Origin: Pseudophaeobacter profundi | GTDB taxonomy: Bacteria; Pseudomonadota; Alphaproteobacteria; Rhodobacterales; Rhodobacteraceae | Direction: 5' to 3' | NCBI RefSeq assembly: GCF_029697505.1 | Contig: NZ_JARJEF010000011.1 | Coordinates: forward strand, 1-64,000 | Length of the DNA stretch: 64,000 bases | In this document: one piece after another, positions 53,478 to 62,844 of the stretch | Numbering within the stretch: the first letter of the stretch is position 1 | Layout: each line of letters opens with the position of its first letter | Position numbers and translations under genes: made by a program | Notes under the pieces: model-generated | The model's input: the letters and a program-made list of their open reading frames with translations, nothing else | The model's database searches: none | Told to the model about the DNA's origin: nothing

Positions 53478-54737
53478 CTAACCCGCCATCCGTGCGCCGG
53501 GTGCGATGGTGGCAGGGCGGGCGTTCAGGTCCTCGATCGAAAAGCCGGAGATGGATTTATAGCGCGCCGCATGGGCGGCCAGGTCGGCACGGGGGATCAC
53601 CTCGTCAATGGTGGTGAAATCACCGCCGCAGAGGTCTTCGACCTGTTGCAACACCGCATCCGGCCCCTTGCCTGCCCGGTTCGTCTGGCCGATGCCTGTT
53701 GCAAGCGGGCGTACCTCTGCCTCATAGGCGGCGAGGGCGGCCGGGGTGACGCCCTGCGCCAGCAGTTTCGCCCCGATCACCCGGGCATCCAGGATCGCCT
53801 GGCTGGCGCCGTTGGATCCCACCGGATAGGTCGGGTGGGCGGCATCCCCTATGAGAGAGACCGCGCCAAAGCTCCACTGTGGCAGCGGGTCGCGATCCAC
53901 CATGGGGTATTCATACACCACGTCCGCGCCGCGGATCAGCCCTGGCACATCAATCCAGTCGAACTGCCAATCTGCAAAATCCGAAATGAAATCATTGATA
54001 TCGGCGGCGCGGTTCCAGTCTTCCTTTTTCCAGGGGCTGGCGGGGTCAAAGCTCTTTTCGGCAATCCAGTTCAGCGTCACCTGGCCCGCGGCATCGGGGC
54101 GCGAGATCGGATAGGCCACCAGGCGCAGGCTGTCGTGGCCGATCATGACCATGGCGGCCTCCCCTTTCCAGGGTTGCCCTTGCGTCGTGGCGCGCCACAG
54201 GATGCGCCCGTTCCAGATGGGCGCGCCTTCTTCTGGATACATCTGAGCGCGCAGCGCCGAATGAATGCCATCCGCAGCCACCAGCAGGCTACCGTGTTTA
54301 CGGCTGCCATCGGCGAGCAGAAGTTCCGCGCCGTTGTCACTGTGTTCAAAGCCACAGGCCCGCGCCCCAGTGGTAATGCAGCCTTCCCCGGCCCGCGCGA
54401 TCAGCGCCCGGTAGAGCATCATCTGCAATTCACCGCGATGCACCGAATATTGTGGCCAGGCATAGCCCGCCTGCATTCCGCGCGGCTCTTCCCAGATGGT
54501 TTTGCCCAGCTTGGAATAGAACCCCAGCTGCTGGGTGCGAATGCCGATGCTGTCCAGCTCTGCCTCAAGCCCGAGATCAAAGAGTTCCCGCACAGCATTG
54601 GGCTGCAGGTTGATGCCAACCCCAAGCGGGCGCAGTTGCGCCGTCGATTCGTAGATGTGAAAGGGCACACCAATCTGATGCAGCGTCAGGCCGAGGCTTA
54701 GCCCGGCAATGCCACCACCTGCGATGAGAATGGACAT
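53478..54737 (-). CDS. FAD-dependent monooxygenase (PHBH-like)
   Basis: 419 residues from the ATG at 54737, which has AGGAGGT upstream; the longer frame adds 18 unlikely residues. FAD-binding ILIAGGGIAGLSLGLTL (GxGxxG) and the ribose-binding LIGDAAHPTYPVGSNGASQA are complete, with an ADGIHSALR motif between. It is close to the phenazine/salicylate hydroxylase branch. The aromatic substrate cannot be told. Single gene. Confidence 0.88.
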   Translation of the reverse strand: MSILIAGGGIAGLSLGLTLHQIGVPFHIYESTAQLRPLGVGINLQPNAVRELFDLGLEAELDSIGIRTQQLGFYSKLGKTIWEEPRGMQAGYAWPQYSVHRGELQMMLYRALIARAGEGCITTGARACGFEHSDNGAELLLADGSRKHGSLLVAADGIHSALRAQMYPEEGAPIWNGRILWRATTQGQPWKGEAAMVMIGHDSLRLVAYPISRPDAAGQVTLNWIAEKSFDPASPWKKEDWNRAADINDFISDFADWQFDWIDVPGLIRGADVVYEYPMVDRDPLPQWSFGAVSLIGDAAHPTYPVGSNGASQAILDARVIGAKLLAQGVTPAALAAYEAEVRPLATGIGQTNRAGKGPDAVLQQVEDLCGGDFTTIDEVIPRADLAAHAARYKSISGFSIEDLNARPATIAPGARMAG

Positions 54738-54861
54738 AGTAAGTATACCTCCTATTATTTGACGGCACAGAACCACATGGCCTGCCCACATGGCAAGGAA
54801 AAAGCGCTGAAGGCCGCGCCAGAGACATTTCGTTGGCAGGTAGATCCGGGATTTGGCGGGA

Positions 54862-55404
54862 TCAATCTTTGGAGGCGATGATCAGATCAGGGCCAAAGAT
54901 GATGTCTGCATAGTGACGCAGATAGATCTTGAGCCAGGGGGTAAAGCGCTCTGGGTGGCGCTGCACCTCTGCGAGGAGATCGTGATAATCCATCCAGCAG
55001 GTTTCCATCACCTCCGCCGGGTTGGCCTTGGGCACGAGCGGGCGATGGGCATGGGCCAGAAAGACATCTACGACTTCGTGCTCGATCAGACCATGGCCTA
55101 CATCGGCGCGATACTCCAGCTGATGGCGGAATTCAGGATAAAGCCCGCTGATGCCCAGCTCCTCCTGCATGCGCCGCACCGCACAGGCCGAGGAGGCTTC
55201 TTCCCACATCGGATGGGTGCAGCAGGTATTCGCCCAGAGCCCCGGCGTGTGATATTTGCCCAGGGCCCGGCGCTGCATCAGGATCTTGACGCCCTTGACC
55301 ACAAAGACCGACACGGCCTTGTGTTTCAGCCCCTGTTCATGCGCCAGGAGCTTTTCTACCGGTGTCAGTTCGCCGTTAACCCAGGCCGGGATCATATGGG
55401 GCAT
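54862..55404 (-). CDS. idi: Isopentenyl-diphosphate delta-isomerase, type 1
   Basis: 180 residues. Nudix-like fold with active-site Cys in NTCCTHP (C62), the metal-binding AVRRMQEELGI helix, and Glu in EHEVVDVF. It interconverts IPP and DMAPP for isoprenoid and carotenoid synthesis. Alone on its transcript. Confidence 0.93.
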   Translation of the reverse strand: MPHMIPAWVNGELTPVEKLLAHEQGLKHKAVSVFVVKGVKILMQRRALGKYHTPGLWANTCCTHPMWEEASSACAVRRMQEELGISGLYPEFRHQLEYRADVGHGLIEHEVVDVFLAHAHRPLVPKANPAEVMETCWMDYHDLLAEVQRHPERFTPWLKIYLRHYADIIFGPDLIIASKD

Positions 55405-55532
55405 TCAAGGTCCAGGATGAGTGCCGTCAAGGCCAAGCCCACATTGGCTAGCGCGGCGCGCGGCGCAAAGCAACTGTACGAAAGGCCGCGCCCCTGGGGA
55501 CACGGCCTTTGATGCCCAAGTTTCGAGCAGAT

Positions 55533-55561
55533 TTACTGGCTGACGCAGGGTCAGCCAGTAA
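55533..55561 (-). terminator. Hairpin after cytochrome c gene
   Basis: A 12-bp perfect stem (TTACTGGCTGAC / GTCAGCCAGTAA) with a 5-nt loop, starting 6 bp after the cytochrome stop on the minus strand. No T-tract, so rho-assisted or stabilising. Confidence 0.65.
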
Positions 55562-55566
55562 GCGCC

Positions 55567-56028
55567 TTATTCCGAGGCCGCTTCCTCGGTGGTGGCCTCT
55601 GGCGCGGGGCCATACTGCGCCAGAAAGGCATAGAGATCCTCGGCGCCCTTCTTCAGCTTGAAGGTCATTTTCGATTTTGCCTTGCTGTCGTCCAGATGGC
55701 TGCGCAGAAATTCGCGGGGATCAGCGGTAAAGCTGGTGAAGTTTTCCAGATCCCAGACCAGACCACCGGCGCCGGCAGCGGCCAGGTCATCGCCGTATTT
55801 GAAGCCTTCAGAGCTGCCGGCGGTACGACCAGCGATGCCCCACAGGTTCGGACCGGTGCGGCCACCCTTGACGATATTTTCGCCGCTATCCGACACAATA
55901 GTATGGCAAGATTTGCAGCGGTTGAAAACTTTCTCACCCTTGGCCGGATCGCCTTCGGCAAAGGCGGGGGCTGTGAAGGCCGGGGCGGCCAGCAGGCCAA
56001 GAAGGGTGGCTGTCAGGATGTGTTTCAT
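55567..56028 (-). CDS. c-type cytochrome, class I, periplasmic
   Basis: 153 residues. Signal peptide ends AFAEG near residue 25. Heme-binding CKSCH near residue 38, the GPNLWGIAGR loop, and the axial Met probably in KSKMTFKL. The C-terminal tail is Ala/Glu/Thr-rich. It is of the cytochrome c2/c550 type and so an electron carrier. No oxidase or partner is next to it. Confidence 0.92.
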   Translation of the reverse strand: MKHILTATLLGLLAAPAFTAPAFAEGDPAKGEKVFNRCKSCHTIVSDSGENIVKGGRTGPNLWGIAGRTAGSSEGFKYGDDLAAAGAGGLVWDLENFTSFTADPREFLRSHLDDSKAKSKMTFKLKKGAEDLYAFLAQYGPAPEATTEEAASE

Positions 56029-56132
56029 TTGCTTGCTCCAATTGTTGAGTTGGCGAGAGGATACGGCGACGAATTGGTCAGATGGTCAACGGGTGACTTT
56101 GCCGCATGAAGAGGATCAGCCTGCAAGTCGCG

Positions 56133-57224
56133 TCATGGGTTGGGGCTCCAGCAGGGCAGAAGATCGTTTTCCTGGGGGGTGGCGCAATAGACTGCGCGGG
56201 CGATGGCGCGGCTCAGGCAGAGCGAGGCCGCATGGCCGATCTGGCCCAGCTCTGTGTCGATATCATCCAGCACGCGCCCGCCGGTGCTGGCAGCAAAGAC
56301 CAGATCGCCGTCGCCGGGCGCATGGGCGGGAACAGTGGCACGGCCAATCCCATCGTGGGCGGCGGTGGCCATCCGCTGACACTGCGCCTTGCTCAGGGCG
56401 GCATCGGTCGCAACGATGGCAATGGTGGTATTGCCGCGCTCGCTGGGCAGGCTGTCTGTCGCGGCCAGGGCGTGCATGGCCCGCATCTTGCGACTGTCGA
56501 GGCTGCGACCCAGCCCACTGGCGCTATCCGGGCCGAGGCCGCCAAATTCACCGTCCACCTCAAAGGGGGCAGCCCAGAAATGCCGATCCCCCGGGGTGGT
56601 GACGCTGCCCATCGGATTGGCGGCAACAAGGGCGCCAACGGTGACGCCATTGTCCAGCACAAAAGAGGCAGAACCCAGCCCGCCCTTTACCATGGCGGTC
56701 AGCGCCCCCATGCCAGCCCCATGGCTGCCCAGGGCGAAATCGGTTGCGGCCGCCTGAAAGGCGGCGCGGCCCAGGGCGCGATAGGGGTTATCCTGCCAGT
56801 CCTTGTCGCCACCATTCAGCAGATCAAACAGGATGGCGCCGGGCACCAGCGGGATGATGGCGGGACCCAGGGCAAAGCCCCTGCCAGCGGCCCGCAGCCC
56901 ATCCACCACGCCGGAACAGGCATCCAGCCCATAGGCCGACCCGCCAGAAAGCACCAGCGCGTCAATCTTGGCGACCGATTTATCCGGTGCCAAGAGATCT
57001 GTTTCGCGGCTGCCAGGCGCGCCCCCCATAACATGGACCGACGCGGTCAGCGGTTCTGGGCTCAGCAGTACAGTGGTGCCTGATTTCACCACCGGATCAT
57101 CGGCATTGCCGACCAGCAGGCCGGGGACATCCGTGATAAGGTTCTTGGGACCTGGGATCATTTTGGCGGGTTCCTGTTCCAAAGCCAAGAACTGGGCAGA
57201 GAGGCCCAGCTCTATAGATGTCAT
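56133..57224 (-). CDS. P1-family peptidase (DmpA/S58 type)
   Basis: 363 residues; MIPGPKNL at 57161 is an alternative start. GPKNLITDVPGLLVGN, LSGGSAYGLDACSGV, and GGLGSASFVLDNG with the Gly-Ser where the family self-cleaves to give an N-terminal nucleophile. TTIAIVATDAAL and DGDLVFAASTG follow. These are beta-peptidyl or D-/L-aminopeptidases. Single gene. Confidence 0.9.
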   Translation of the reverse strand: MTSIELGLSAQFLALEQEPAKMIPGPKNLITDVPGLLVGNADDPVVKSGTTVLLSPEPLTASVHVMGGAPGSRETDLLAPDKSVAKIDALVLSGGSAYGLDACSGVVDGLRAAGRGFALGPAIIPLVPGAILFDLLNGGDKDWQDNPYRALGRAAFQAAATDFALGSHGAGMGALTAMVKGGLGSASFVLDNGVTVGALVAANPMGSVTTPGDRHFWAAPFEVDGEFGGLGPDSASGLGRSLDSRKMRAMHALAATDSLPSERGNTTIAIVATDAALSKAQCQRMATAAHDGIGRATVPAHAPGDGDLVFAASTGGRVLDDIDTELGQIGHAASLCLSRAIARAVYCATPQENDLLPCWSPNP

Positions 57225-57305
57225 CTGCCCGGTCTTTGATCTGTCTCAAACACACCTAAGGGTGCGGTCAAGACGACCGGGCAGGTGGGGGGAGGCGGGT
57301 GGCCC

Positions 57306-58052
57306 CTAGATGCAGCGGCCGCCGTCGACTTCCATGGCGACGCCTGTGACCATGCTGGCCTCATCCGAGCAGAGATAGCAGGCGGCATTGCCCATGTCCT
57401 CGGGGGTGGAAAACCGCCCGATTGGAATCGACGAGATGAACTTGGCGCGCACCTCCGGTGTGTCTTCGCCCATGAAGGATTTCAGCAGCGGCGTTTCCCC
57501 GGCGACCGGGTTGATCGCATTGACCCGGATGCCCTGCGGGGCCAGTTCGACGGCCATGGTTTTGGTCGCGGTGATCATCCAGCCCTTAGAGGCGTTGTAC
57601 CAGTTGAGATTGGCACGTGGCGAGACCCCTGCTGTTGAAGCCACGTTGAGAATCACTCCGCTCGCGCGGGATTTCATGTGGGGCACCAGGGCGCGGGCTG
57701 TCAGGTAGACCGATTTCATGTTCACATTGAACACCCGGTCAAAGTCGTCTTCGCTGACCTCATCCAAGGGGGTCGGCAGATGGGTGACGCCGGCATTATT
57801 GACCAGGATATCGACCTGGCCAAAGTGGGCGATCGCGGCCTCGGCCATGGCGTTGACCGAAGCGGCATTCGCCACATCAACCTGCTGGGCCATGGCTGCG
57901 TCGCCGCGCTCTGCTGCCATGGTCTGGGCGGCTTCGGCATTGATGTCTGCGATCATCACCCGCGCGCCCTCGGCTAGAAATTTATCAACGATACCAAGAC
58001 CAAAACCAGACGCGCCGCCTGTTACAATTGCGCATTTTCCAGCAAGCCGCAT
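57306..58052 (-). CDS. Short-chain dehydrogenase/reductase
   Basis: 248 residues. Cofactor motif VTGGASGFGLGI, acidic ADIN after strand 2 suggesting NAD(H), NNAG, catalytic Ser in NVASTAG, Tyr and Lys in WYNASKG, and the terminal VDGGRCI. Substrate unknown. Single gene with a short 5' region. Confidence 0.92.
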   Translation of the reverse strand: MRLAGKCAIVTGGASGFGLGIVDKFLAEGARVMIADINAEAAQTMAAERGDAAMAQQVDVANAASVNAMAEAAIAHFGQVDILVNNAGVTHLPTPLDEVSEDDFDRVFNVNMKSVYLTARALVPHMKSRASGVILNVASTAGVSPRANLNWYNASKGWMITATKTMAVELAPQGIRVNAINPVAGETPLLKSFMGEDTPEVRAKFISSIPIGRFSTPEDMGNAACYLCSDEASMVTGVAMEVDGGRCI

Positions 58053-58121
58053 GATGTGCTCTCCTCAAAAATAATTTGGGCACAACATGGCGAAGGCGGC
58101 GGGTGGGTGCAATCGCTAGGA

Positions 58122-58541
58122 TCACTCTGGAGTGATTTTTCCACGGGTTGATTTGATCGCACCGCGCTGTTTTTTGCTGTCCAGCCGCCGCTTGACGGAT
58201 CCGCGGGTGGGTTTGGTCGCTATACGACGTTTTGGCGCCACCAGGGCCTGGCGGATCAGCGCCACCAGTCGGTCGCGCACCAGTTCTCGGTTGCGTTGCT
58301 GCGAACGGGTTTCGTCGCATTGCAACAGGATCGCGCCTTCCTTGGTCCAGCGGCGTCCGGCCAGCCGTTTGAGGCGGGATTTCACCGCCGGGGTCAGTGC
58401 CGGACAGCGGGCCGCTTCGAAACGCAGTTCAACCGCGGTGGCCACCTTGTTCACATTCTGCCCGCCCGGCCCCGAGGCGCGCATGAAGCTCTCGCTGAGT
58501 TCCCAGTCCTGCACTGTGATGTTATCTGTGATTTCGAGCAT
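58122..58541 (-). CDS. arfB: Alternative ribosome-rescue factor ArfB
   Basis: 139 residues. The catalytic GGQ loop is GPGGQNVNKVATAVELRF and the C-terminus is a basic tail (KKQRGAIKSTRGK) that enters the mRNA channel. It releases peptides from stalled ribosomes. It is a separate short gene. Confidence 0.93.
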   Translation of the reverse strand: MLEITDNITVQDWELSESFMRASGPGGQNVNKVATAVELRFEAARCPALTPAVKSRLKRLAGRRWTKEGAILLQCDETRSQQRNRELVRDRLVALIRQALVAPKRRIATKPTRGSVKRRLDSKKQRGAIKSTRGKITPE

Positions 58542-58639
58542 GGGGCAGGATCTAGCGCGACTGGGCCAAATGGAAAAGGCTGCAGCCGGGCAGGGCGCAG
58601 CCTTTTGTCGGAACTGTTGTATTGCGGCGTGGTGCTGCC

Positions 58640-59266
58640 TTAGCGGGCTGGCGTGGCTGTCAGCCGGGTCACCAGAAAGCGGAAGGGGATCAGCGCCAGC
58701 AGCGCCAGGCCCAGCTTGACCAGCCAGTCAGCCAGCGCCAGCGATACCCAAAGCGGCACCAGGGGGCCAAGGCCCAGCAGCGGCAGCATATCTTGCGCCC
58801 AGGAGGTGTCATTGCCAGGTTCAATCCAGGCCAGCGCACCGGAAAAGGCTATGGTGAAGAACAGCGCCGTATCCACCACAGAGCCAATCAGGGTCGAGGC
58901 CAGCGGCGCCCGCCACCATTTTCCGTCGCGCAGGGCGGCAAAGATCGAGACATCTAGCAGCTGCGCGGTGAGGAAGGCCAGGCCAGACCCAAGTGCGATG
59001 CGCAGGGTGACCAGGGGGCCAAATTCACCAATGATCTGGGTGCCGATGAGCGAGCAGGCCACCCCGGTGACAAAGCCGACCAGCACCACGCGGCGCGCAG
59101 CAGCGCTGCCATAGACGCGGTTCATCACATCGGTGATCAAAAAGGCAATGGGATAGGTGAAGGCCCCCCAGGTCAGCCATTGGCCAAACAGGAATTGCAC
59201 CAGGATATTCGAGGCCACGACAGTGGCCGCCATGGCAAGAATGCCAGGAAGATGAGAGCGGTTCAT
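58640..59266 (-). CDS. Queuosine precursor transporter (YhhQ/VUT family)
   Basis: 208 residues, six membrane segments. FTYPIAFLITDVMNRVYG is the family signature, and STLIGSVVDTALFFTIAFSG is the second conserved segment. It imports preQ0/preQ1 or queuine for tRNA modification. The 5' leader has a preQ1-I-like structure that fits this role. Confidence 0.92.
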   Translation of the reverse strand: MNRSHLPGILAMAATVVASNILVQFLFGQWLTWGAFTYPIAFLITDVMNRVYGSAAARRVVLVGFVTGVACSLIGTQIIGEFGPLVTLRIALGSGLAFLTAQLLDVSIFAALRDGKWWRAPLASTLIGSVVDTALFFTIAFSGALAWIEPGNDTSWAQDMLPLLGLGPLVPLWVSLALADWLVKLGLALLALIPFRFLVTRLTATPAR

Positions 59267-59270
59267 TTTT

Positions 59271-59306
59271 CAGTTCCGTTTTTTATACAAGGTCGCGGCG
59301 ACTTGT
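59271..59306 (-). promoter_or_regulatory. Candidate preQ1-I riboswitch upstream of transporter
   Basis: On the minus strand ACAAG (59306-59302) and CTTGT (59291-59287) form a 5-bp stem with the loop TCGCCGCGAC. The A-rich tail ATAAAAAACGG follows directly, and its CGG can pair with CCG in the loop to close the pseudoknot. This is the H-type layout of the class I preQ1 aptamer, whose tail is typically ATAAAAAACUA. The loop C after CCG would be the specificity base. The start codon follows the stem by about 20 nt, so ligand binding would mask the ribosome site. A CGCAG/CTGCG hairpin lies just upstream. Confidence 0.7.
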
Positions 59307-59427
59307 TCCGCAGGATCTGCGAAAGACGCGCCCGTTTATCGCTGTGCAGGCCATTTGGCAAGCCTTTTGCCCCTGTGTGGCAGGTGGTGGCGTGACGGCA
59401 GCGATGACAACAGCCAGAACACAGGCG

Positions 59428-59483
59428 GGGCTCCCGCCCGGTTCCACACAGTCAAAGACTGTGCCTCTCCCGTTGGGCCGGGC
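59428..59483 (+). repeat. Second copy of GC-rich dispersed repeat
   Basis: GGGCTCCCGCCCG (59428-59440) followed by CCGTTGGGCCGGGC (59470-59483). It is the same pair, in the opposite orientation, as the copy at 53364-53415. A GGGCACC/GGTGCCC hairpin follows. It lies in the gap between the phytase-like gene and the queuosine transporter. Confidence 0.65.
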
Positions 59484-59562
59484 ACCGCGCGGTGCCCGGT
59501 GCGGCCGCGCCCGGTGGCGGGGGGGCAAAAGGAAGAGGCGGCGATACCGGAGGGGACAGGCC

Positions 59563-60477
59563 CTATTCGGGCAGGAAAAACTCTACCAGTTCGGTGCGCT
59601 GCAGGCTGCGGAAATTGTCATCCGACACCATGGTGGCCCGCAGCCGGTCTGCGGCGTCGCGCCAGACCGATAGTCCTTCGAGATTGTCGTAGGCGCCAAG
59701 CGCGCTTTGGAACAATGTGACCTCGTTCTGCGGCCCCTGTGCGGTGATGTCCCAGCGACGTAGCCGACTGCGAAAGCCGATCAGCATAAAGCTGCGCTCA
59801 AGCAGGTAGAACCGGCCATCCGGGCCAAAATCCGCCCCTACAGGGAGAAAGCCGTCCCGGCGTGGCAGCGCAAAAGGCTGGCTCCAACGGTGGCCATTCC
59901 AGCGCCAGACCGGGATATCGCCAGCAGCATTCGGGGCATTTTCCGGCAGGGTGTACAGCCGCCCCTGCGCATCAACCGCCAGGGCCTCCAGCGCCTTGTT
60001 CAGGGGCATCGCGTCAAAGGCATCGGGGCGCGGCAACACCTGCGCGCGGGCGCTGTCGGCCCGCTGATAAGCCACCCGTGGCACCCCCTCGAAAGAGATG
60101 TAGACTGTGCCATCGGCGGCAATCGCCAGGCCTTCGCTGTCCATGACGCGGCCAAACAGGGTGCGCCCGGTGGAGGTGCGCAACTGCTGGGAACTGCGCA
60201 GCTGGACCTTGGAAATCGTGCCCCTGTCGCGCTGGATATCGGCGCGGACCAACCGGGCACGATCGCTGAGCACCGTCATCGCGCTGCCATCTGCCGAAAC
60301 ATTGATCCCTGAAAACCCGCCAAACCAGCTTTGGCTTTCCTGCCAAATGTAGCGCCCGGCGAATTGGGCGGTCTCGTGGCGCGGGCGGGGACGGTTTGCG
60401 GCATAGGCCGCAACCGCCGCCAGACCGCTGGCCAGCAGCAGACAGATGAGCAGGCTGCGGCGCGATCTAGCGGCCAT
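59563..60477 (-). CDS. Esterase-like/phytase-like beta-propeller protein
   Basis: 304 residues from the ATG at 60477, chosen because it opens a clean leader (SRRSLLICLLLASGLAAVA). The mature part has repeating strands of the phytase-like propeller domain (FGGFSGINVSADGSAMTVLS, MDSEGLAIAADGTVYISFEG, ALEALAVDAQGRLYTLPE). Probably periplasmic. Substrate unknown. Confidence 0.8.
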   Translation of the reverse strand: MAARSRRSLLICLLLASGLAAVAAYAANRPRPRHETAQFAGRYIWQESQSWFGGFSGINVSADGSAMTVLSDRARLVRADIQRDRGTISKVQLRSSQQLRTSTGRTLFGRVMDSEGLAIAADGTVYISFEGVPRVAYQRADSARAQVLPRPDAFDAMPLNKALEALAVDAQGRLYTLPENAPNAAGDIPVWRWNGHRWSQPFALPRRDGFLPVGADFGPDGRFYLLERSFMLIGFRSRLRRWDITAQGPQNEVTLFQSALGAYDNLEGLSVWRDAADRLRATMVSDDNFRSLQRTELVEFFLPE

Positions 60478-60613
60478 ACGGGGTTTGCCGAGGTTCACAG
60501 CGTGTTGGTCCGTTTTGTATGGGCCGTGTCTGCTGCGGCGCAGTTTGCACACACCCAGTCTGCGCAGGCCCGTTCTGCATGGCTTCGCCTGCCGACTCTC
60601 GGGAATTCAGCTT

Positions 60614-61483
60614 TTAGTCTGATTGCAGAACGGCTGCGCATTGTCTGGGTAAATCCGATAGGGTGTAGTCGCGCCGAGGCTTAGGCGCTGGGGCGTTGGG
60701 GTCAACCGGTTTTGGTGGGGGAGGGTTCAAAATGTCATTGACCCAGCGCTGCGCGGCCTCGCAGCCGTCGCCACGTGGCGGGCGATCCTGATCGACGCAG
60801 CCGCGTGCGCCCCTTGGGCAGGCCAGCCGGACATGGAAATGATAGTGATGTCCCCACCAGGGGCGAATTTTGCGCAGCCAGCGCCGATCCCCCTTGGCAT
60901 CCTTGCACATCTGCACCTTGGCACCGGGGAAGACGAAAATACGCGCCACCCGCTTGTCCTGGGCGGCGGCCTTGATGATCTCGTGGTGGGCGCGGGTCCA
61001 GTCGGAATTCACATAGGCCCCGTTGTTGCGACGCATGGAAATGGAAGAGAGCTTTTCGCGCTGCGAGCGGCTATAATTCAGCCGGTCCGCCGGGCGCATC
61101 CAGATATCAATATCCAGCCCAACCTGATGGCTGCGATGCCCTGAGGTCATCGGACCGCCGCGGGGCTGGCTGATATCGCCGATATACAGGCCGTTCCAGC
61201 CCGGCTGACGGGCGGCAATACGGCTCAGCTTTTCTATGAAATCAATGGTTTCAGGATGGCCCCAGTTGCGGTTTCTGCTCAGCCGCATGGCCTGCCAGGT
61301 GGGGCCGGTTTCCGGCAGTTGCACGGCACCAGCAACGCAGCCCTTGGCATAGGACCCATGCGGCGCCGCTGCCTGGCGAGAGCCGGTATCCTTGGCCCCA
61401 AACAGCTGCTTGGCCGGGGTGGCGGCGCTGGCCGGTACTGCCAGCGCAAACACAACACAAATACTCGCTATCAGTTTTTTCAA
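60614..61483 (-). CDS. mepA: Penicillin-insensitive murein endopeptidase
   Basis: 289 residues. Signal peptide ends ASAATP near residue 20. Zinc-binding motifs of the LAS-type peptidase are present: SGHRSHQVGLDIDIWM (His, Asp) and GHHYHFHVRLACP (HxH). It cuts D-Ala-mDAP cross-links in peptidoglycan. Its start overlaps the end of the MFS gene by four bases, so the two are coupled. Confidence 0.94.
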   Translation of the reverse strand: MKKLIASICVVFALAVPASAATPAKQLFGAKDTGSRQAAAPHGSYAKGCVAGAVQLPETGPTWQAMRLSRNRNWGHPETIDFIEKLSRIAARQPGWNGLYIGDISQPRGGPMTSGHRSHQVGLDIDIWMRPADRLNYSRSQREKLSSISMRRNNGAYVNSDWTRAHHEIIKAAAQDKRVARIFVFPGAKVQMCKDAKGDRRWLRKIRPWWGHHYHFHVRLACPRGARGCVDQDRPPRGDGCEAAQRWVNDILNPPPPKPVDPNAPAPKPRRDYTLSDLPRQCAAVLQSD

Positions 61484-62844
61484 AACTGGTCTCCTCTTGC
61501 CTCGACCCGGTGCAATAGGATCAATCCAAGGATGAACAGAAAGACCACCGGGGTAATACCCAATCGTGCGCTACCTGTCAGGGTTGTGGCAACCCCAATC
61601 AGGAGCGGTGCCAAAAAGGCGGTGGCCCGACCGGATAGACCGTATAGTCCAAAGCTCTCTGTTGCCTTGGCGGGATTGGTATGGCGCACCATCAGGCTGC
61701 GGCTGGCGGCCTGCAAGATTCCGCCGAAACCGCCGATCAACATGCCGCAGCCAAAGAAAATCGCATCCGGCAGGCTAGAGCCAGGGGCAAGAGGCACGCC
61801 AAACAGTGTCTCACGCGACATGTTGACCACGATGATGCAGACTAGGGTCAGCACCAGAATCGACCCCACGATGACCGGCTTGGGGCCAAGCCGCTTGTCA
61901 GCAAAGCCGCCGACCCAGCTGAAGAGGGCCGCCGCAACAGCCGAGATGACGCCGAAAACTCCGATCAGCGTGATTTCCCAGCCCAGCACCAAGGCGGCAT
62001 AGACACCACCAAAACTATACAGTCCGTTCAGCGCGTCCCGGTACAGCATCGAAGACCCCAGATACCGCATCAGGCTGGGCCGCTGGCGCAGCGCCTTGAC
62101 CGAGGTGACCACCAGCCCGATGGCCTGGCGCAGGGTGCCGCGCTCGCCCGTGCGGGCATCATCCTTGACCCAGAGAAAATAGGGCACCATGAAGACGATG
62201 AACCACAACGCAGTGAAGGGCCCCACTGCGCGGGTGCCCTCGCGGCTTTCGGCGTTCAGTCCCAGAATGGGATCCAGCCCGATCAGGGTCTTGCCTGTTC
62301 CCTGTTCCACAAACAGCAGCAGCATGATGAACAGCGCAAGCACGCCGCCCAGATAGCCAAAGGCAAAACCGGACCCAGAGATCGCCCCGACGTCGTCTTT
62401 ATCGCCAAGGCTGGGCAGTTGCGAATTGGCAAAGATCAGGGCGAATTCCGCGCCGATAAAGCCAAGGCCAAAGCAGATCAGCATTGTCCAAAGATTGGCA
62501 CCGCCCGGATCCATGAACCAGATCGCCCCGGCACCGACAACATACATCAGCGAAAACCCCAGGAGCCAGGGTCGCTTGTGCCCGGAAATATCGGCCATTG
62601 CGCCAATGAAAGGCGCGCCAAAACCGATGAGCAATCCGGTAATGGTCAGCCCGCGCGACCACATGGTCTGGGCCTGGGCGCTGGCGGCTTCGGGGTCCAG
62701 GCCTTCCCCCATGTAGTAATTTGCGGCGACAGCGGCAAAGAAAGGGCCAAAGACAAAGGTCACCAGCAGCGTGTGATAGGGCTGGCTGGCCCAGTCAAAG
62801 AACCACCAGCCCCAAATGCGCTTGCGCGCCGAAATATTGCTCAT
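61480..62844 (-). CDS. MFS transporter, UMF1/Atg22-like
   Basis: 454 residues, about 12 membrane segments. WWFFDWASQPYHTLLVTF at the start is the diagnostic W-x-x-(Y/F)D(W/F)A signature of the UMF1/Atg22-like group. FGAPFIGAMADISGHKRPWL is the loop after segment 2. Substrate unknown. In an operon with mepA downstream. Confidence 0.88.
   Translation of the reverse strand: MSNISARKRIWGWWFFDWASQPYHTLLVTFVFGPFFAAVAANYYMGEGLDPEAASAQAQTMWSRGLTITGLLIGFGAPFIGAMADISGHKRPWLLGFSLMYVVGAGAIWFMDPGGANLWTMLICFGLGFIGAEFALIFANSQLPSLGDKDDVGAISGSGFAFGYLGGVLALFIMLLLFVEQGTGKTLIGLDPILGLNAESREGTRAVGPFTALWFIVFMVPYFLWVKDDARTGERGTLRQAIGLVVTSVKALRQRPSLMRYLGSSMLYRDALNGLYSFGGVYAALVLGWEITLIGVFGVISAVAAALFSWVGGFADKRLGPKPVIVGSILVLTLVCIIVVNMSRETLFGVPLAPGSSLPDAIFFGCGMLIGGFGGILQAASRSLMVRHTNPAKATESFGLYGLSGRATAFLAPLLIGVATTLTGSARLGITPVVFLFILGLILLHRVEARGDQF

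Noticed and set aside
53451-54701. 416-codon open frame on the plus strand
   Set aside because: Antisense to the FAD monooxygenase, whose FAD motifs are all in place; the plus-strand protein has no recognisable features.
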